From Glycomyces niveus (lineage in GTDB: Bacteria > Actinomycetota > Actinomycetes > Mycobacteriales > Micromonosporaceae): a stretch of DNA of 64,000 bases. The notes beneath the pieces were generated by a model. The model saw only the letters and a list, made by a program, of their open reading frames with translations. It ran no database searches and had not been told where the DNA came from. The translations under genes were made by a program, and so were the position numbers. This document shows positions 17,309 through 25,793 of the stretch, one piece after another. Positions within the stretch are counted from its first letter, which is position 1, and each line of letters begins with the position of its first letter. Location: the NCBI RefSeq assembly GCF_017592475.1, contig NZ_JAGFNP010000001.1, positions 62,001 through 126,000 of the forward strand. Direction: 5' to 3'.

Positions 17309-17753
17309 AGGGCCTTCCTCGTTCTCGGCTCCGCGAGCGTCGTCCTCGGGCACCGGTCTGCGCCGTTGCAGCTTGCCGCCACGGGGGTTGCGGCCTATGA
17401 CGCGGCAGGGACCGCGTCGGCGCAGGGAATCGCCGATGGGTCCGGTACCTGAAGGGCGGTAAGTGACAATCCTCCGCGATTGCCGTAAGTGTCACTAGTC
17501 TGCCCCTGGCGTATGTGGTTGTCAAGCGTCCCACTGTGTTCAAAGTGCAAAAACCCGGACGGAGCCGGAGGGTCCGTTATGACCGCCCAAAACTACGCCT
17601 CCTGCCGCAACGCGACTGCGGCGGCCTCGGTTCGATAACGGTGGTGTCAAGGGAATCGCACGGCCCGGAAACGGCCGCGCACCCCCGCCCGACCACCAGC
17701 GGCTGACGGTATCCTCCAAAGCGTCTTGTAGGAACCGTCTAAGGAGTCGAGCG
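17309..17753. other. Divergent intergenic region between MFS transporter and bioA
   Basis: 445 bp with no convincing gene. It holds the inverted repeat at 17463-17495, a TATCCT (17710-17715) that could be the bioA -10, and the bioA ribosome binding site AAGGAG (about 17741-17746). I saw no clear BirA or BioQ operator. Confidence 0.45.
17463..17495. promoter_or_regulatory. Inverted-repeat operator candidate
   Basis: GTGACA (17463-17468) and TGTCAC (17490-17495) form an inverted repeat; the inner bases CAATC and GATTG also pair. GTAAGTG occurs as a direct repeat at 17459 and 17485, and AGTGTCACT (17488-17496) is itself a palindrome. It is 150 bp upstream of the MFS start and may bind its repressor. 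Confidence 0.4.
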
Positions 17754-19076
17754 ATGACCGCCAGCGCCGCATGGACCGCCCGCGACGCCGCCGCCGTGTG
17801 GCACCCCTTCACGCAGCACTCCACCTGGACCGGCGACCGGCCCGTCGTCGTCGACCGCGCCGAAGGGCCCTGGCTCATCGACGTCGACGGCCGCCGCTAC
17901 CTCGACGGCGTCTCCTCACTGTGGACCACCACCCTCGGCCACGGGCACCCCGACATCAACGCCGCCATCACCGCCCAGCTCGCCAAGCTCGACCACTCCA
18001 CGTTCCTCGGCACCACCCACACCCCGGGCATCGAACTCTCCGAGGCGCTCATCGCCCTCGCCCCCAAGGGGAACGGACCCGAGCTGACCAAGGTCTTCTA
18101 CGCCGGAGACGGCTCGTCCGCCGTCGAAGCGGCCCTCAAGATCGCCTACCAGTACTCGACCCAGACCGGGCACTCCCGGCCCAAGTTCGTCCGCCTCGAC
18201 CAGGCCTACCACGGCGACACCCTCGGCGCGGTCGCCGTCGGCGGCCACGACCTCTTCCACCAGGCATACAAGCCGCTGCTGCTCGACACGATCGGCGTCC
18301 CCTCGCCCGGCGACCGCGCCCTCGGCCCCGACCGCAACGCCATCGCCGAGGCCGCGCTCCGCAGCGTCATGGGCGAGCACGGCGCCCAGGTGTGCGCGAT
18401 CATCGTCGAACCGATGATCCAAGGCGCCGCGGGCATGCTCGACTACGACGCGCAGTTCCTGCGCACCGCAAGGGAACTCGCCGATGCCCACGGCGCGCTC
18501 CTCATCTTCGACGAGGTCGCCACCGGCTTCGCCCGCACCGGGCGCATGTGGGCCGCCGAGCACGCCGGCGTCACCCCCGACCTCCTCACCTGCGGCAAGG
18601 GCATCACCGGCGGGTACCTGCCGCTCTCGGCGGTCCTCGCCGCCGAACACGTCTACGAGGCGTTCCTGACCCGGCCCGGCGACAGCGCGCCGCGCACGTT
18701 CTTCCACGGCCACACCTACACCGCGAACCCCCTGTGCTGCGCCGCCGCGCTCGCGAACCTGCGCGTCATGGGGGAGCAGGACGTGACCGGCCAGGCCGCC
18801 CGCCTCGGCGAACGCCTCGCGAAACTCCTGGAGCCATTGGGCTCCAACGACAATGTGCTCGAGATCCGCCAGCTCGGGACGATGATCGGCGTCGAGGTCG
18901 CGCCGGTCGGCGACCGCACCGGGTTCGCGGTCTGCCAGGCCGCCCGCGACCGGGGCGTGTGGCTGCGCCCGCTCGGGAACACGGTCGTGCTCATGCCGCC
19001 GCTGACCCTCGGCGACGACGAGACCGACCTGCTCGTGAACGCCCTCGCCGAAGCGATCGACGAGGTCGCGGCATGA
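17754..19076 (+). CDS. bioA: Adenosylmethionine-8-amino-7-oxononanoate aminotransferase
   Basis: 440 residues, class III PLP aminotransferase. Converts 7-keto-8-aminopelargonate to 7,8-diaminopelargonate with S-adenosylmethionine as amino donor, in biotin synthesis. Signs: WHPFTQH near the N-terminus (typical of BioA), GDGSSAVEAALKIAYQY, AYHGDTLGAVAVGG, LIFDEVATGFARTG, the PLP lysine in TCGKGITGGYLPLS, and FFHGHTYTANPL. AAGGAG precedes ATG 17754. Its stop overlaps the bioF start by 4 nt. Confidence 0.96.
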   Translation: MTASAAWTARDAAAVWHPFTQHSTWTGDRPVVVDRAEGPWLIDVDGRRYLDGVSSLWTTTLGHGHPDINAAITAQLAKLDHSTFLGTTHTPGIELSEALIALAPKGNGPELTKVFYAGDGSSAVEAALKIAYQYSTQTGHSRPKFVRLDQAYHGDTLGAVAVGGHDLFHQAYKPLLLDTIGVPSPGDRALGPDRNAIAEAALRSVMGEHGAQVCAIIVEPMIQGAAGMLDYDAQFLRTARELADAHGALLIFDEVATGFARTGRMWAAEHAGVTPDLLTCGKGITGGYLPLSAVLAAEHVYEAFLTRPGDSAPRTFFHGHTYTANPLCCAAALANLRVMGEQDVTGQAARLGERLAKLLEPLGSNDNVLEIRQLGTMIGVEVAPVGDRTGFAVCQAARDRGVWLRPLGNTVVLMPPLTLGDDETDLLVNALAEAIDEVAA

Positions 19077-20179
19077 CAAGCGCCGCCCCCGGCGTCTGGC
19101 ACCGCCTGGGCCGCAAAGCGGACCTGCGCGCCAAGGCCGGGCTCACCCGCCACGTCCGCACCCGCGCCGATGCGATCGACCTCGCCGGGAACGACTACCT
19201 CGGGCTCTCCCGCCACCCCGCCGTCCTCGCCGCCGCCGCGGCCGCGCTCGCCGAACACGGCCTCGGCGCGAGCGGCTCTCGGCTCGTGCGCGGCACCACC
19301 GGTGTGCACGAACGGTTCGAGGCCGAATTCGCGCAGCACACCGGCACCGAGACCGCCGTCCTCTACTCCTCGGGCTACATGGCCAATCTCGGCGCGGTGG
19401 CCGCGCTGGCCGGGCCGGTCCTGCTCGACGCGCACGCCCACGCGTCGCTCCACGACGCCGCCCGCCTCGCCGGGGGCCGCTCGGACACGTTCGCGCACAA
19501 CGACCTCGACGAGCTCCAGCGCCGGCTCCGGGAGGTGCGGCCGGCCCTCGTCGCGGTCGAGTCGGTGTACTCCGTGCTCGGCGACGCGGCGCCGCTGCGC
19601 GAGATCCACGCACTCACGACCGCGCACGGCGCGCTGCTGCTCATCGACGAAGCCCACGCGATCGGCACGATCGGCCCGCACGGCGCGGGCGGCGCAGCCG
19701 CCGCCGGGCTCGCGGGCGACCCGGGCGTGGTCCTCACCGCGACCCTCTCGAAGGCGCTCGGCGCGGCGGGCGGCATCGTCGCCGGCCCGGCCGCCCTGCG
19801 CCGCCACCTCCACGACACGGGCCGCACCTTCATCTACGACACCGCCCCACCGCCCGCAGTGATTGCCGGCGCCGGCGCGGCGCTCGCCATCGCACGCGAA
19901 TCCGACAGCGCCCGAGCCGAACTCGCCCGCCGGGCCGCCCTGGCGGCGGCGACGCTGAACGCACCGACACCGGCCGCCGGGGTCCTCTCGCCGCCCGCCG
20001 GAGACGCGAAGGCCGCGACCGACTGGGCCGAACGCTGCGCGGCGGCAGGCGTGGCAGTCGGCTGCTTCCGCCCGCCCTCCACGCCGGACCATCGGTCCCG
20101 GCTGCGAGTCACGATCAACACGGGAGTGGCGGTCGAGGACTTCGACCGGGCGCTAGAGGTGATCCAGGCGGCGCGGTAG
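19073..20179 (+). CDS. bioF: 8-amino-7-oxononanoate synthase
   Basis: 368 residues, alpha-oxoamine synthase family. Condenses pimeloyl thioester with alanine to give 7-keto-8-aminopelargonate. Motifs: NDYLGLSRHPAV, GASGSRLVRGTTGVHERFE, VESVYSVLGDAAPL, DEAHAIGTIGPHG and the PLP lysine in LTATLSKALGAAGG. Coupled to bioA through an ATGA overlap, which fixes the start. The product is the BioA substrate. Confidence 0.95.
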   Translation: MTSAAPGVWHRLGRKADLRAKAGLTRHVRTRADAIDLAGNDYLGLSRHPAVLAAAAAALAEHGLGASGSRLVRGTTGVHERFEAEFAQHTGTETAVLYSSGYMANLGAVAALAGPVLLDAHAHASLHDAARLAGGRSDTFAHNDLDELQRRLREVRPALVAVESVYSVLGDAAPLREIHALTTAHGALLLIDEAHAIGTIGPHGAGGAAAAGLAGDPGVVLTATLSKALGAAGGIVAGPAALRRHLHDTGRTFIYDTAPPPAVIAGAGAALAIARESDSARAELARRAALAAATLNAPTPAAGVLSPPAGDAKAATDWAERCAAAGVAVGCFRPPSTPDHRSRLRVTINTGVAVEDFDRALEVIQAAR

Positions 20180-20399
20180 GGATCGGGCCGAGCCGGTCGA
20201 CGGCGACGGCTCGCCGCTGCCGGCCACCGCTCGGCGAGGCGTAGGGCATGCCCCTTCCCACCCGCATCCGCCTCCGACCAACCGAAAAGGACCACGGTCC
20301 CACGCGGGTCCGACAATCGAGCGTTTGCACTGGTCATCGGTATCGGAGAGTCGCCGGGCCGCTGGACGGCGGCGAGGCTCGTGCGGGGAGCGTTACGTT

Positions 20400-21080
20400 A
20401 TGCGCATGATCGCGTTCGAAGGACCCGTGCTCGTCACCGGCACCGACACCGGCGTCGGCAAGACCGTCGCCACCGCTGCGCTGGCCGCGTTCCTCATGCG
20501 GCAGGGCCGCAGTGTCGAGGTCGTCAAGATCGCGCAGACCGGCGACGATGACGACGCCGCCGAGGTCACCCGGCTCTCGGGGGCCCCGGCCCGGGCGCTC
20601 GCCTGCTACCCGGACCCGTTGGCGCCCTTCGCCGCAGCGCGCCGCAGCGGCCTCCCGCTGCTCGAACTCCACGACGTCGCCGAGACGGTCCTCGAAGCGA
20701 AATCCGAGGTCGTCCTCCTCGAAGGCGCCGGGGGCCTGCTCGTGCAGCTCGGCGCCGGCGGCTGGACCGCCCGTGACCTGGCCGTCGAGCTCGGCTGCCC
20801 TGCCGTCGTCGTCACTCGCGCCGGCCTCGGCACGCTCAACCACACCGCCCTCACCCTCGAGGCGCTGTCGCGGCGCGGCATCGACGCGTCCGTCCTCATC
20901 GGATCATGGCCGCTCGAACCGGGCCTCGCCGAGTACGAGAACCTGAAGGACCTGCCCGGCCGCCGCCTCGGCTGGATCCCCGCCGGCGCCGCCGGGCTCG
21001 ACCCCGAGGTCTTCCGCCTCAGCGCCTCCGAATGGTTCGACCTCGAAGGCGACCTCCGCCGCTTCGGCCCCGACGCCTGA
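20400..21080 (+). CDS. bioD: ATP-dependent dethiobiotin synthetase
   Basis: 226 residues. Closes the ureido ring of dethiobiotin from diaminopelargonate, CO2 and ATP. P-loop VTGTDTGVGKTVATAALAA and the EGAGGLLVQL motif are clear. ATG 20400 follows GGGAG at 9 nt; ATG 20406 is possible. A 220-bp gap separates it from bioF, so it may have its own promoter. bioB, the last step, is not in the window. Confidence 0.94.
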   Translation: MRMIAFEGPVLVTGTDTGVGKTVATAALAAFLMRQGRSVEVVKIAQTGDDDDAAEVTRLSGAPARALACYPDPLAPFAAARRSGLPLLELHDVAETVLEAKSEVVLLEGAGGLLVQLGAGGWTARDLAVELGCPAVVVTRAGLGTLNHTALTLEALSRRGIDASVLIGSWPLEPGLAEYENLKDLPGRRLGWIPAGAAGLDPEVFRLSASEWFDLEGDLRRFGPDA

Positions 21081-21135
21081 CGAAAACCCGCCCGTCGCGC
21101 GGCATCGCGCCCGCGGCGCGGTTCCCCCTGCCCGC

Positions 21136-21155
21136 GTGACGGACCGGTCCGTCAC
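21136..21155. promoter_or_regulatory. Perfect 20-bp palindrome
   Basis: GTGACGGACCGGTCCGTCAC reads the same on both strands with no loop, which fits a dimeric repressor site (TetR or GntR style) better than a terminator. It lies in the gap between the convergent bioD and Nudix genes, where no start is nearby, so its role is unclear. Confidence 0.45.
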
Positions 21156-21233
21156 AGCTATGGCGCTCGCTCCCACCTGCCTTGACGCCACCCGGTACCT
21201 TGGTAGCGAACCGGCCCAATAGGTGCCGAATCA

Positions 21234-21274
21234 GTGCGATGCGGGCGCCTCTACCCCCGGCGCCCGCATCGCAC
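21234..21274. terminator. Strong hairpin between bioD and the Nudix gene
   Basis: Perfect 16-bp stem (21234-21249 with 21259-21274) and a 9-nt loop. It lies between convergent genes and can end both transcripts, though it is about 150 bp past bioD. Confidence 0.7.
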
Positions 21275-21312
21275 CAAAGCCGCCGCACCGAGCCCCAGTC
21301 CGGCAGCGCACG

Positions 21313-21804
21313 CTAAGCGGGCACGCCGAGCCCGGCCCCGCGCCGCGCCTCGAACCGCGGGATGGCAAGGCCCAGCAGGAAGTCCAGCCCCCAGTCGATG
21401 CCCGACGCCTCGACCGGCCTGAACTCGCACCGCATCCGGATGCCGTCGTCCTCGTCGCCCGTCTCGACCACCGTGTGGTCCCACGCGTCCCGCGGATCCT
21501 CCGTGACCATCCACGAGTACGTGCTCACCTGGTAGTCGTAGTCGCGCCAGTCCGGCACCGCCATCAGCTTGCTGCCCAGCACCTCCCCGAACACGAGGCC
21601 GCGCACGCCGGTCTCCTCGACCGCCTCGCGCATCGCCGTCTCGCCCGGCGTCTCCCCGGGCCGCGCCCCGCCGCCGGGCACCTGCACCCCGGCCTCCGGC
21701 CGGTCCCGGTGCAGCATCACCAGCACCTCGAGGCCGGGCCGCTCAGGCAGGTCACGGAGGACGTAAGCGGTCCCGCGTTGGCGGAACTCCAGGAATTCAG
21801 GCAT
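21313..21804 (-). CDS. Nudix hydrolase
   Basis: 163 residues with a complete Nudix box: G-x5-E-x7-REAVEETGV within GGGARPGE to EETGV (about 45-68), which binds the metal and cleaves nucleoside diphosphate derivatives. The N-terminal FRQRGTAYVL and VQVPGGGA are usual. The substrate cannot be told from the box. ATG 21804 has CAAGCT 6 nt upstream, suggesting a leaderless or weakly led transcript. Follows the P450 gene by 40 bp and is probably co-transcribed. Confidence 0.88.
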   Translation of the reverse strand: MPEFLEFRQRGTAYVLRDLPERPGLEVLVMLHRDRPEAGVQVPGGGARPGETPGETAMREAVEETGVRGLVFGEVLGSKLMAVPDWRDYDYQVSTYSWMVTEDPRDAWDHTVVETGDEDDGIRMRCEFRPVEASGIDWGLDFLLGLAIPRFEARRGAGLGVPA

Positions 21805-21844
21805 CCCGACAGCTTGGCAAGCGCATGCGCCGCACCGCAAGCCG

Positions 21845-22969
21845 TTAAACGGCCAGCCGCACCACGAGCGGGCTCGGCATCCGGAACGACAGGTTCGGGT
21901 CGCTCACCGGCGCCGCCACCACCCGGCAGCGGGGGAGCAGCGGCGCGAGCTCCGCGACCACCACCTCCGCCTCCATCCGCGACAACTGGCTCCCCAAGCA
22001 GCGGTGCGCGCCCGCACCGAACGCCAAGTGCCGCCGCGAACCCCGCTGCCCCGGCACCATCCTCATCGGACACTCCGCGACGCCCTCGTCCACGCCGGCC
22101 GCCCCCAGCCACACCAGGACCGACTCGCCCGCCCGCACCGCGAAACCGTCGATGTCCGTGTCCCGCTTCACCACCCGCCGCCACGACGTGATCGGCGGCA
22201 GCAGCCGCAGCCCCTCCTCGACGATCAGCGCCGGCTCCGAGGCCAGCAGCGACGGCTCCTCGATCAGCCGGTGCAGCAGCAGCGTCAGGAACTGCGACGT
22301 CGTCTCCTGGCCCGCCACCAGCAGAAAGAACAGTGCCGCGGTCGCCGCGTCCTCCCCGTACTCCTCCAGCAGCTCCCTCGTCGCCCCGGTGGACCCGGCC
22401 GTCCAGCCGCGCAGCAGCGCATGGAACGGCCCGACCACCCCGGCCAGCTCGCGCTGGCGCTCCGGCGAAGGATCGCCCCAGAACAGCTCCAGTGCGGCCC
22501 GGCTGAACCGCTTGACCTCCATGGCGGCCTCGACCTCGAGACCGAGCAGCCGCGCCAGCGCCGCGAGCGGGATCTCCGACGAGACCGCCGCGTCCACGTC
22601 CACCGCCTCGCCCGCCCGCAGCCGCCGCGCGACTCCGGCCGCGGTCCGCCGCGCCAGGCCTGTCAGCCACGGCCGCAACGCCTCCACGTTCGAGGGCGCG
22701 AACACCTCGCCGAACGCCGCGCGGATCCGCTCGTGCGAGTCGCCGTCGTTGTTCGCCAGCGTCGCGGGCAGCCGGAACCGGTGCCGCGTCAGCTCCCGCA
22801 GCGCGTCCGTGGGGATCGGGGTGATCGCGTCGAGCGCGTTCGCGGCCGAGAACCGCTCCCGGTCGGCCAGCACCTGCTTGGCGAGACGGTGCGAAGACAC
22901 CACGACCTGCCCGTCGCGCCGCATGACGGGGGCGTCGGGTCGGGGATGTTTCCACAGCTCGAAGAGCAC
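21845..22969 (-). CDS. Cytochrome P450
   Basis: 374 residues, a rather short soluble bacterial P450. I-helix oxygen-binding AGQETTSQ, K-helix EEGLRLLPP (ExxR), and heme-ligand loop FGAGAHRCLG with Cys324. It should hydroxylate a small organic substrate with electrons from ferredoxin; no ferredoxin gene is adjacent. GTG 22969 has TAGGCT 6 nt upstream, so the mRNA is probably leaderless. The neighbouring divergent flavin monooxygenase suggests an oxidative pathway but none can be named. Confidence 0.92.
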   Translation of the reverse strand: MLFELWKHPRPDAPVMRRDGQVVVSSHRLAKQVLADRERFSAANALDAITPIPTDALRELTRHRFRLPATLANNDGDSHERIRAAFGEVFAPSNVEALRPWLTGLARRTAAGVARRLRAGEAVDVDAAVSSEIPLAALARLLGLEVEAAMEVKRFSRAALELFWGDPSPERQRELAGVVGPFHALLRGWTAGSTGATRELLEEYGEDAATAALFFLLVAGQETTSQFLTLLLHRLIEEPSLLASEPALIVEEGLRLLPPITSWRRVVKRDTDIDGFAVRAGESVLVWLGAAGVDEGVAECPMRMVPGQRGSRRHLAFGAGAHRCLGSQLSRMEAEVVVAELAPLLPRCRVVAAPVSDPNLSFRMPSPLVVRLAV

Positions 22970-22975
22970 GCGCGC

Positions 22976-22981
22976 AGCCTA
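22976..22981 (-). promoter_or_regulatory. -10 element TAGGCT, leaderless start for the P450 gene
   Basis: TAGGCT on the minus strand ends 6 nt before GTG 22969, the spacing seen for several genes in this window. Confidence 0.45.
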
Positions 22982-23125
22982 CCTCCCCCGAAAGTACGAG
23001 TCCCGTTCACGGTAATCTGCTCTCAGTCTTTCGGCGCCCCGCACCGCGACCCGCCCCCGGCGGCCGCCCGCGCGCGGACCGCCGTCCGGCACCTGACTGC
23101 ATGCCCACCGTAAGGAGCCTTTCCC

Positions 23126-24475
23126 TTGCAGGAGTACTCCTCCCAGGCCGCCTACGACCGCGGCGAGGCCGTCTGCGTCATCGGCGCCGGAGCGTCCGGC
23201 CTCATCGCGGTCAAGAACCTCCGCGAGAACGGCTTCGAAGTCGACTGCTACGAGCGGGACACCGTCCTCGGCGGCCTGTGGAACCCGCAGAACCAGCACA
23301 GCCCGCTCTACCCCAACACCCACCTCGTCACCTCCCGGTCCCAGACCGAGATCCCCGACTTCCCGATGCCCGACGACTGGCCCGACTACCCGTCGGCGGC
23401 CCAGATGCTCGAGTACCTGACCGCGTACGCCAAGCACTTCGGGCTCTCCGAGCACATCTGGTACGGCTCTGAGATCTCCCACCTCGAACCGGTCGAGGGC
23501 TCCCGCTTCGAGGTCGTCGTCAAGCCCGCGGCCGGCGCCGCCGCGCGGCGGCTGCGCTACGGCGCGGTCATCATCGCCACCGGCCACCACTGGTCCCCGA
23601 ACCTGCCCTCCTACCCGGGCTTGGACGACTTCCGCGGGACCGTCCTGCACTCCTCGCAGCTCAAGGACCCGTCCCGCCTGCGCGGCAAGCACGTCCTCGT
23701 CATCGGCGGCGGCAACTCCGGCGTCGACATCGCCTGCGAGGCCGCAGTGAACGCCGCCAGTTGCGTCCACTCCGTGCGCCGCGGCTCCTGGCACCTGCCC
23801 AAGTACCTCGGCGGCGAGCCCGCCGACTACGCGCTCGCCCGCCTCGCGTCCCGCCCGAAGTACCTGCGCCGCTTCCTCACTGACCGGATCCTCAAGGGCC
23901 CCAAGCGACTCGCCGAGCGGATGGGCATCGAGGCGCCCGGCCCCGGCCCGGCCGGTGAAGAGCCCGTGCGCAACGGCCGCTACCTCGAGCACGTCGGCGA
24001 CGGGTCCATCAAGCGCCGCGGCGAGGTCGCCCGCTTCGACGGCTACGAAGTCGCGTTCGCCGACGGCACCGAGATCCGCCCCGACCTCGTCGTCCTCGCC
24101 ACCGGGTACCAGCCCAAGATCGCCTGCGTCGCACCGGAACTGCTCGGCGGCACCCGCGACGAGCCCGCCCCGAGGCTGTTCGCGCGGATGTTCTCCCCGA
24201 AGGCCCAGACCCTCGCCGTGGCCGGACTCGTCGAACCCGGCGTGGGCGTCCTCCCCATCGTCCACTGGCAGACCCACGCGATCTCCCGCTGGCTCCAGGT
24301 CCGCAAGAGCGACCCCGAACGCGCCGAGAGCTTCAAGCTGCAGGTCAACGCCGAATCGCACCACGACGCGGTGGAGCACGTCGACCCGCGCCGCCGCCTC
24401 GTGGTCGACGCCGAGGAGTACCTGGCCAGCCTGGGCCGCATCATCGACACCCTCGAACAGGAGCCCGCCAAATGA
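23126..24475 (+). CDS. Flavin-dependent monooxygenase (FMO type)
   Basis: 449 residues. Two Rossmann motifs, VIGAGASGLIAVKNL for FAD (about 18) and VIGGGNSGVDIACEA for NADPH (about 194), and the FMO-like FRGTVLHSSQLKD (FxGxxxH). These enzymes oxygenate nitrogen, sulphur or carbonyl groups using NADPH and O2. TTG 23126 is used: AAGGAG lies 8 nt upstream and no ATG fits. The stop overlaps the next gene by 4 nt, so the two are coupled. Substrate unknown. Confidence 0.88.
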   Translation: MQEYSSQAAYDRGEAVCVIGAGASGLIAVKNLRENGFEVDCYERDTVLGGLWNPQNQHSPLYPNTHLVTSRSQTEIPDFPMPDDWPDYPSAAQMLEYLTAYAKHFGLSEHIWYGSEISHLEPVEGSRFEVVVKPAAGAAARRLRYGAVIIATGHHWSPNLPSYPGLDDFRGTVLHSSQLKDPSRLRGKHVLVIGGGNSGVDIACEAAVNAASCVHSVRRGSWHLPKYLGGEPADYALARLASRPKYLRRFLTDRILKGPKRLAERMGIEAPGPGPAGEEPVRNGRYLEHVGDGSIKRRGEVARFDGYEVAFADGTEIRPDLVVLATGYQPKIACVAPELLGGTRDEPAPRLFARMFSPKAQTLAVAGLVEPGVGVLPIVHWQTHAISRWLQVRKSDPERAESFKLQVNAESHHDAVEHVDPRRRLVVDAEEYLASLGRIIDTLEQEPAK

Positions 24476-25104
24476 GCCTCACCGCCTGGAGCCGGCGCGC
24501 CCGCACCCCCGAGCCGGTCCCGGTCCGGCGCGAGATCGCGGTCTTCGAGCCCGCCGACCTCTTCGACATCGAGATCAAGGACAACCCCGAGACGAACCCG
24601 GTGCTCTGCTGCACCGGCGACCCGGCCGGCGCGGCCGCCTTCAACGCCTTGTGGCTCAAGCGGATCGCCACCTCGGGGCGGTACGCGGCGGCCGTGAGCG
24701 TGCGCGGCCAGGGCGGCACGCCCGCCGCCGCGGGCGGGCCGGAGGCCCGCGCGCACGACGTGGTGCAGGCCGCGGTCACCGTGCCCCGCCAGACAGTCCT
24801 CATCGGACACCGCGAGGGCGCGGCCTGGGCCGCACTGGCGGCCGGGCGCTACCCGGCGGCGGGCCTGGTGCTCGTCTCCCCGCTGCGGGTCCCGAAGCAG
24901 CTGCCGAAACCGGTGGGCGAACCGCCGGTGCTGCTGGTGGTGAGCGAGTCCGAGACGCAGTCGAAGGAAGTCCAGGCGGTATCCGACGAATACGGCATCA
25001 CCCCGCTCACCTTCGCGGGCGCCCCCGACGACGTCTTCAAAGGCGCCACCGCCGAAGGACTCCTCGACACGGTCCTCTCCTGGCTCGACGCCCAGAAGCC
25101 GTGA
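24472..25104 (+). CDS. Alpha/beta-hydrolase-like protein lacking the nucleophile
   Basis: 210 residues. The middle VLIGHREGAAWAALAAGRYP and LVLVSPLRVP follow the alpha/beta-hydrolase nucleophile elbow, but the G-x-S-x-G serine is arginine (GHREG). The C-terminal ITPLTFAGAPDDVF could hold the Asp loop. It is therefore probably not a serine hydrolase; it may be a scaffold, a lyase-like or a binding protein. It overlaps the monooxygenase stop by 4 nt (ATGA), suggesting that the two products work together. I do not recognise a named family. Confidence 0.7.
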   Translation: MSLTAWSRRARTPEPVPVRREIAVFEPADLFDIEIKDNPETNPVLCCTGDPAGAAAFNALWLKRIATSGRYAAAVSVRGQGGTPAAAGGPEARAHDVVQAAVTVPRQTVLIGHREGAAWAALAAGRYPAAGLVLVSPLRVPKQLPKPVGEPPVLLVVSESETQSKEVQAVSDEYGITPLTFAGAPDDVFKGATAEGLLDTVLSWLDAQKP

Positions 25105-25167
25105 CGAAGCGCCGGAATCGACCGGCCGCGGCATTCTCGGCGCACGCCGAAAGCCCGAACGCGGACC

Positions 25168-25226
25168 GGGTTCGGTTCCCCGGTTTTCCAGGGTAGGAAA
25201 GCGAACCTGAAGCCGAGCTGAAGGCC
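25168..25226. repeat. 59-nt intergenic repeat, copy A
   Basis: This stretch aligns without gaps to 30241-30299 at 46 of 59 positions. Conserved blocks are CCCCGGTTTTCCA, CCTGAAG and GAGCTGAAG at equal spacing. In this copy GGTTCG (25169-25174) can pair with CGAACC (25202-25207). It lies after the hydrolase-like gene and before the convergent gene at 25275. Confidence 0.65.
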
Positions 25227-25258
25227 GGGTCGGGCTGCGCCCGGGCCCGGCCGAGGTT

Positions 25259-25272
25259 CACCCGTACGGGTG
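25259..25272. terminator. Palindrome at the 3' end of the gene at 25275
   Basis: CACCCGTACGGGTG is a perfect 14-bp palindrome just past the minus-strand stop at 25275. It may act as a weak terminator hairpin or as a protein site. Confidence 0.3.
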
Positions 25273-25274
25273 GG

Positions 25275-25793
25275 TCAGACGACCGCTCCGTCGTCGGTGT
25301 CGTCCGGTTCCTTGTCAGGGCGCAGGCGGCTGATGAGCAGCCACACGCCGATGAGGAAGCCCACGAACCCGACCAGCCGGCCCGGGTTCGTCCCCAGCGG
25401 CGCGATGCCCGGGTTCACCAGCAGCGCGAGGCCGCCGATGATGAGCAGCACCCCGCCGATCGCCGGCAGGCTCGGCCACGGCACCGGAGGCGGCTCCGGC
25501 GGGTCGTAGTCGTCCTCGTCGTCGTCCGGCAGCTCCGCGTCCCACAGGTCCAGGAGCGTCGGCTCGTCGTCCCGGTTCGACACGACCGGCGGCGTCATCG
25601 GCACGACCTCGGTCGGATGCTCCTCCGCGTCGAGCCCCTTCACGAGCCCGGTGTCCGTGTCGCCCAAGCCCTTGATCAGCTCGTTGAAACGGCGGTCGAC
25701 GTCCTCCGGGCGCAGCTCCTCCGGGCCGCCCTTGCCGTCCTGCTCGCCGCTCTCGGGCTCCCCGTTGCCCTCCTGCTCGCTGCGGTCAGTCAT
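25275..25793 (-). CDS. Membrane protein with acidic N-terminal tail, function unknown
   Basis: 172 residues. The first 110 are hydrophilic and very acidic (DDDEDDYDPPEPPP), probably disordered and cytoplasmic; then two helices (AIGGVLLIIGGLALLV and LVGFVGFLIGVWLLI) and a charged tail. No family recognised. ATG 25793 is chosen for its GGAG at 5 nt; GTG 25799 is possible. It overlaps the end of the lipase gene by 8 bp and is read after it. Confidence 0.65.
   Translation of the reverse strand: MTDRSEQEGNGEPESGEQDGKGGPEELRPEDVDRRFNELIKGLGDTDTGLVKGLDAEEHPTEVVPMTPPVVSNRDDEPTLLDLWDAELPDDDEDDYDPPEPPPVPWPSLPAIGGVLLIIGGLALLVNPGIAPLGTNPGRLVGFVGFLIGVWLLISRLRPDKEPDDTDDGAVV

Noticed and set aside
14558..17452. 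964-codon plus-strand open frame
   Set aside because: Shadow of the TIGR00300 and MFS genes; no family motif, repetitive Gly/Asp/Glu composition.
20180..20399. bioB or a biotin-regulator gene hidden in the bioF-bioD gap
   Set aside because: The gap is only 220 bp and has no coding frame of use.
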